The notes beneath the pieces are model-generated. The model made no database searches and was not told the origin of the DNA. It worked only from the letters and a program-made list of their open reading frames with translations. A stretch of DNA of 15,657 nt from an uncultured Brevundimonas sp. (GTDB lineage: Bacteria > Pseudomonadota > Alphaproteobacteria > Caulobacterales > Caulobacteraceae), in NCBI GenBank assembly GCA_946481425.1, contig CAMLNT010000038.1, forward strand, positions 1-15,657. The letters run 5' to 3'. Positions within the stretch are counted from its first letter, which is position 1. Every line of letters starts with the position of its first letter. This document shows positions 14,069 to 15,657 of this stretch, piece after piece. The position numbers and the translations under genes are program-made.

Positions 14069-14644
14069 CTAGCTGAACTTCACCTGGGGCGGGGCCTCGT
14101 TCATCGCCGCGCGCGCATCGTCGCCCACGTCGAAGAACGGCTTGTCCGACCCAAAGCCGACCAGGCCGGCGAACAGAATGGTCGGGAACTGCCGGCGCAC
14201 CGCATTGAATTCCGAGACCGCATTGTTGAAGAAGCGGCGGGCCGCAGCCAGCTTGTTCTCGATGTCCGAGAGATCGGCCTGCAGCTGCTGGAAGTTCGTG
14301 TTGGCCTTCAGGTCCGGATAAGCCTCCGAGAGGGCGAACAGGCGGCCCAGGGCCCCCGTCAGCACATTCTCGGCCTGCACCTTTTCGTTGACCGAGGTGG
14401 CCTGGGTCGCGGCGTTGCGCGCCTGGATGACCGCCTCCAGCGTGCCGCGCTCATGCGTGGCGTACCCCTTCACGGTCTCCACCAGATTGGGGATCAGGTC
14501 CTGGCGCTGCTTCAGCTGGACGTCGATGTCCGCAAAAGCCTGGTCCGCATTCTGGTCCAGTCCGACCAGCCGGTTGTAGGCGCCGACCACCAGGAACAGC
14601 AGCACGACAACGATGACGCCGATGATGATGAGGGTCCAGAGCAC
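14069..14644 (-). CDS. lemA: LemA family protein
   Basis: A 191-aa LemA protein: one N-terminal membrane helix (about residues 2-24, LWTLIIIGVIVVVLLFLVVG), then a helical-bundle domain with the family blocks YNRLVGLDQNADQAFADIDV, QRQDLIPNLVETVKGYATHE and FNNAVSEFNAVRRQFP. The biochemical role is not established; it usually sits beside an M48 protease and probably works with it at the membrane. The start is GTG at 14644: GGAGG lies 6 bp upstream and the helix begins right after it. The frame is open to 14956, but that part is on the shadow of the ygiD-type gene. The upstream 77 bp contain a GAATC (GANTC) site at 14704. Confidence 0.94.
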   Translation of the reverse strand: MLWTLIIIGVIVVVLLFLVVGAYNRLVGLDQNADQAFADIDVQLKQRQDLIPNLVETVKGYATHERGTLEAVIQARNAATQATSVNEKVQAENVLTGALGRLFALSEAYPDLKANTNFQQLQADLSDIENKLAAARRFFNNAVSEFNAVRRQFPTILFAGLVGFGSDKPFFDVGDDARAAMNEAPPQVKFS

Positions 14645-14721
14645 GTTAGCCTCCCGTCTGCTCGAACCCCGATAGTAGGGACGCCCCGGGCCGCCGTCAT
14701 GCTGAATCGGAAGTCCCGACC

Positions 14722-15477
14722 CTATCCAATCCTGACGCCTGTCATGGAGATGGAGCCGCCCTCGATCTCGTCGTTGAAAAACGCGACCGGCTCGCCCGGT
14801 TTCTGCTGGGCCGCCACATAGAGCAGCGGCAGATAGTGTTCGTCGGTCGGCACACTCATCTGCGCCTCTTCTGCCAGCCCCACCCAGTTGATCAGGGCCG
14901 CGTGGTCGCCCGCCTCGAACGCGGTCTTCACCGCTTGGTTGAAGGCCGTAGCCCACGGATAGGCGTCGCCGCCGTCGCGCTTCCAGGCTCTAAGGTTGTG
15001 CACGAAGTCGCCGGAGCCTGCGACGATCACGCCCTCGTCGCGCAGTGGCTGGAGCTTGCGGGCCAGATCGTAGTGCCCGCGCGTATCGAGATCGCGATCG
15101 AGCGACAACTGCACCACCGGGACATCGGCGTCCGGCCACACATGGGCCAGCACCGACCAGGTGCCATGGTCCAAGCCCCACTGCTCGGTCTGGATCGCCC
15201 CGGTCAGTTCGGCCACGCGCTTCGCCAGTTCCGGCGACCCCGGCGCCGGGTACTGCATGGCGAGCAGTTCCGGGCCGAAATTTCCGAAGTCGTGGATCGT
15301 CGGGGGCCGCTCGTGCGCGGTCACACCAAGGCCACGCGTTTCCCAGTGCGCGGAGACCATGACCACGCCTTTCGGCTTGCCGACGGCCTCGCCGACCGCC
15401 CGCCAGCCCTCGGCGAAGCGCCCGCCGAGCGCGTTCATCGGCGATCCGTGTCCGAAGAAGAGGGCCGGCTGGGTCAT
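14722..15477 (-). CDS. ygiD: 4,5-DOPA dioxygenase extradiol (class III ring-cleavage family, YgiD-like)
   Basis: A 251-aa member of the DODA/LigB-type class III extradiol dioxygenases. Motifs are FFGHGSPMNAL (His10), VSAHWET (His44), IHDFGNF (His62), LDHGTWSVL (His104) and PTDEHYLPLL (His214). His10, His44 and His214 are the likely metal ligands and His104 the catalytic base, by analogy with the family. E. coli YgiD cleaves L-DOPA in vitro; the natural substrate in most bacteria is unknown. The start ATG at 15477 lies 4 bp after the stop of wrbA with AAGGGG in the end of that gene, so the two are probably cotranscribed. Slightly shorter than YgiD, with no missing block visible. Confidence 0.92.
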   Translation of the reverse strand: MTQPALFFGHGSPMNALGGRFAEGWRAVGEAVGKPKGVVMVSAHWETRGLGVTAHERPPTIHDFGNFGPELLAMQYPAPGSPELAKRVAELTGAIQTEQWGLDHGTWSVLAHVWPDADVPVVQLSLDRDLDTRGHYDLARKLQPLRDEGVIVAGSGDFVHNLRAWKRDGGDAYPWATAFNQAVKTAFEAGDHAALINWVGLAEEAQMSVPTDEHYLPLLYVAAQQKPGEPVAFFNDEIEGGSISMTGVRIG

Positions 15478-15481
15478 AGGT

Positions 15482-15657
15482 CTACCCCTTCAGCTTTGCG
15501 GCAAGGCCCGCCACATAGGCGCCCTGCCAACGCGCGCCGTCCAGTTCGTTGTCGCTCGGCATGCGGCTTCCGTCCCCGCCCGTGATGGTGGTCGCACCAT
15601 ACGGACTGCCGCCGGTGATCTCGTCCATCCGCTGTTGGCCCTGCCAGGCGTAGGGAA
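15482..15657 (-). CDS. wrbA: NAD(P)H:quinone oxidoreductase WrbA, C-terminal part (5' end beyond window)
   Basis: Only the last 57 residues are in the window. They carry the strongly conserved WrbA C-terminus: [20 protein letters not shown], then [19 protein letters not shown] and a final KG. WrbA is a flavodoxin-like FMN enzyme that reduces quinones by two electrons, protecting against redox cycling. The stop is TAG at 15484-15482. It lies 4 bp upstream of the ring-cleavage dioxygenase gene on the same strand. The identification rests on the C-terminal signature alone but that signature is distinctive. Confidence 0.92.
   Translation of the reverse strand, partial: PYAWQGQQRMDEITGGSPYGATTITGGDGSRMPSDNELDGARWQGAYVAGLAAKLKG

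Overview
This is a GC-rich, densely coding chromosomal window from an alphaproteobacterium, most likely a Caulobacterales member of the Brevundimonas type. That placement rests on base composition, on the rpoZ-spoT and NYN/UDG/folK neighbourhoods, and on many GTG/TTG starts; it is an inference from remembered family features, not a database result. I see no rRNA, tRNA, CRISPR array, insertion sequence, prophage gene or toxin-antitoxin pair. The content is mostly conserved housekeeping genes plus several small envelope or membrane proteins of unknown function. No intergenic stretch exceeds 300 bp; the longest is 274 bp (9836-10109) and is described below.

Layout. Positions 1-1977 (minus) carry glmU followed by rpiA, overlapping by ATGA, with rpiA cut by the window edge. 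A 100-bp divergent region holding a palindromic repeat separates them from gph (plus) and a small two-helix membrane protein. That protein ends tail to tail with a long minus-strand block read folK, TPR protein, rpoZ, spoT. This block links folate synthesis, the RNA polymerase omega subunit and the (p)ppGpp synthetase/hydrolase. Only 14 bp from the folK start, a plus-strand run begins: a NYN-domain nuclease, a family 5 uracil-DNA glycosylase (TTGA overlap), a 62-aa membrane peptide, a DUF3592 membrane protein and a DUF924 protein (GTGA overlap).

The 274-bp non-coding island follows. It carries a simple hairpin, a TATAGT/boxA-like stretch and two nearly identical compound hairpins. Beyond it, on minus, is an NlpD-like LysM/LytM lipoprotein whose metal site looks degenerate. 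A MoxR-type AAA ATPase diverges from it, followed by an unknown lipoprotein. That lipoprotein converges with a minus-strand group read wrbA (partial), ygiD-type dioxygenase, lemA, and an HtpX-like M48 membrane protease.

Themes. Envelope biology recurs: GlmU makes the peptidoglycan/LPS precursor, the LytM factor probably controls cell-wall hydrolysis, and LemA/M48 is a membrane quality-control pair. Stringent-response control (SpoT with RpoZ) and genome maintenance (UDG) are also present. I did not find a clearly new multi-gene system. The best leads are the tandem compound hairpins and surrounding possible transcript at 9836-10109, the catalytically degenerate LytM protein, the hidden in-frame extension of spoT, and the compact folK/NYN/UDG junction.
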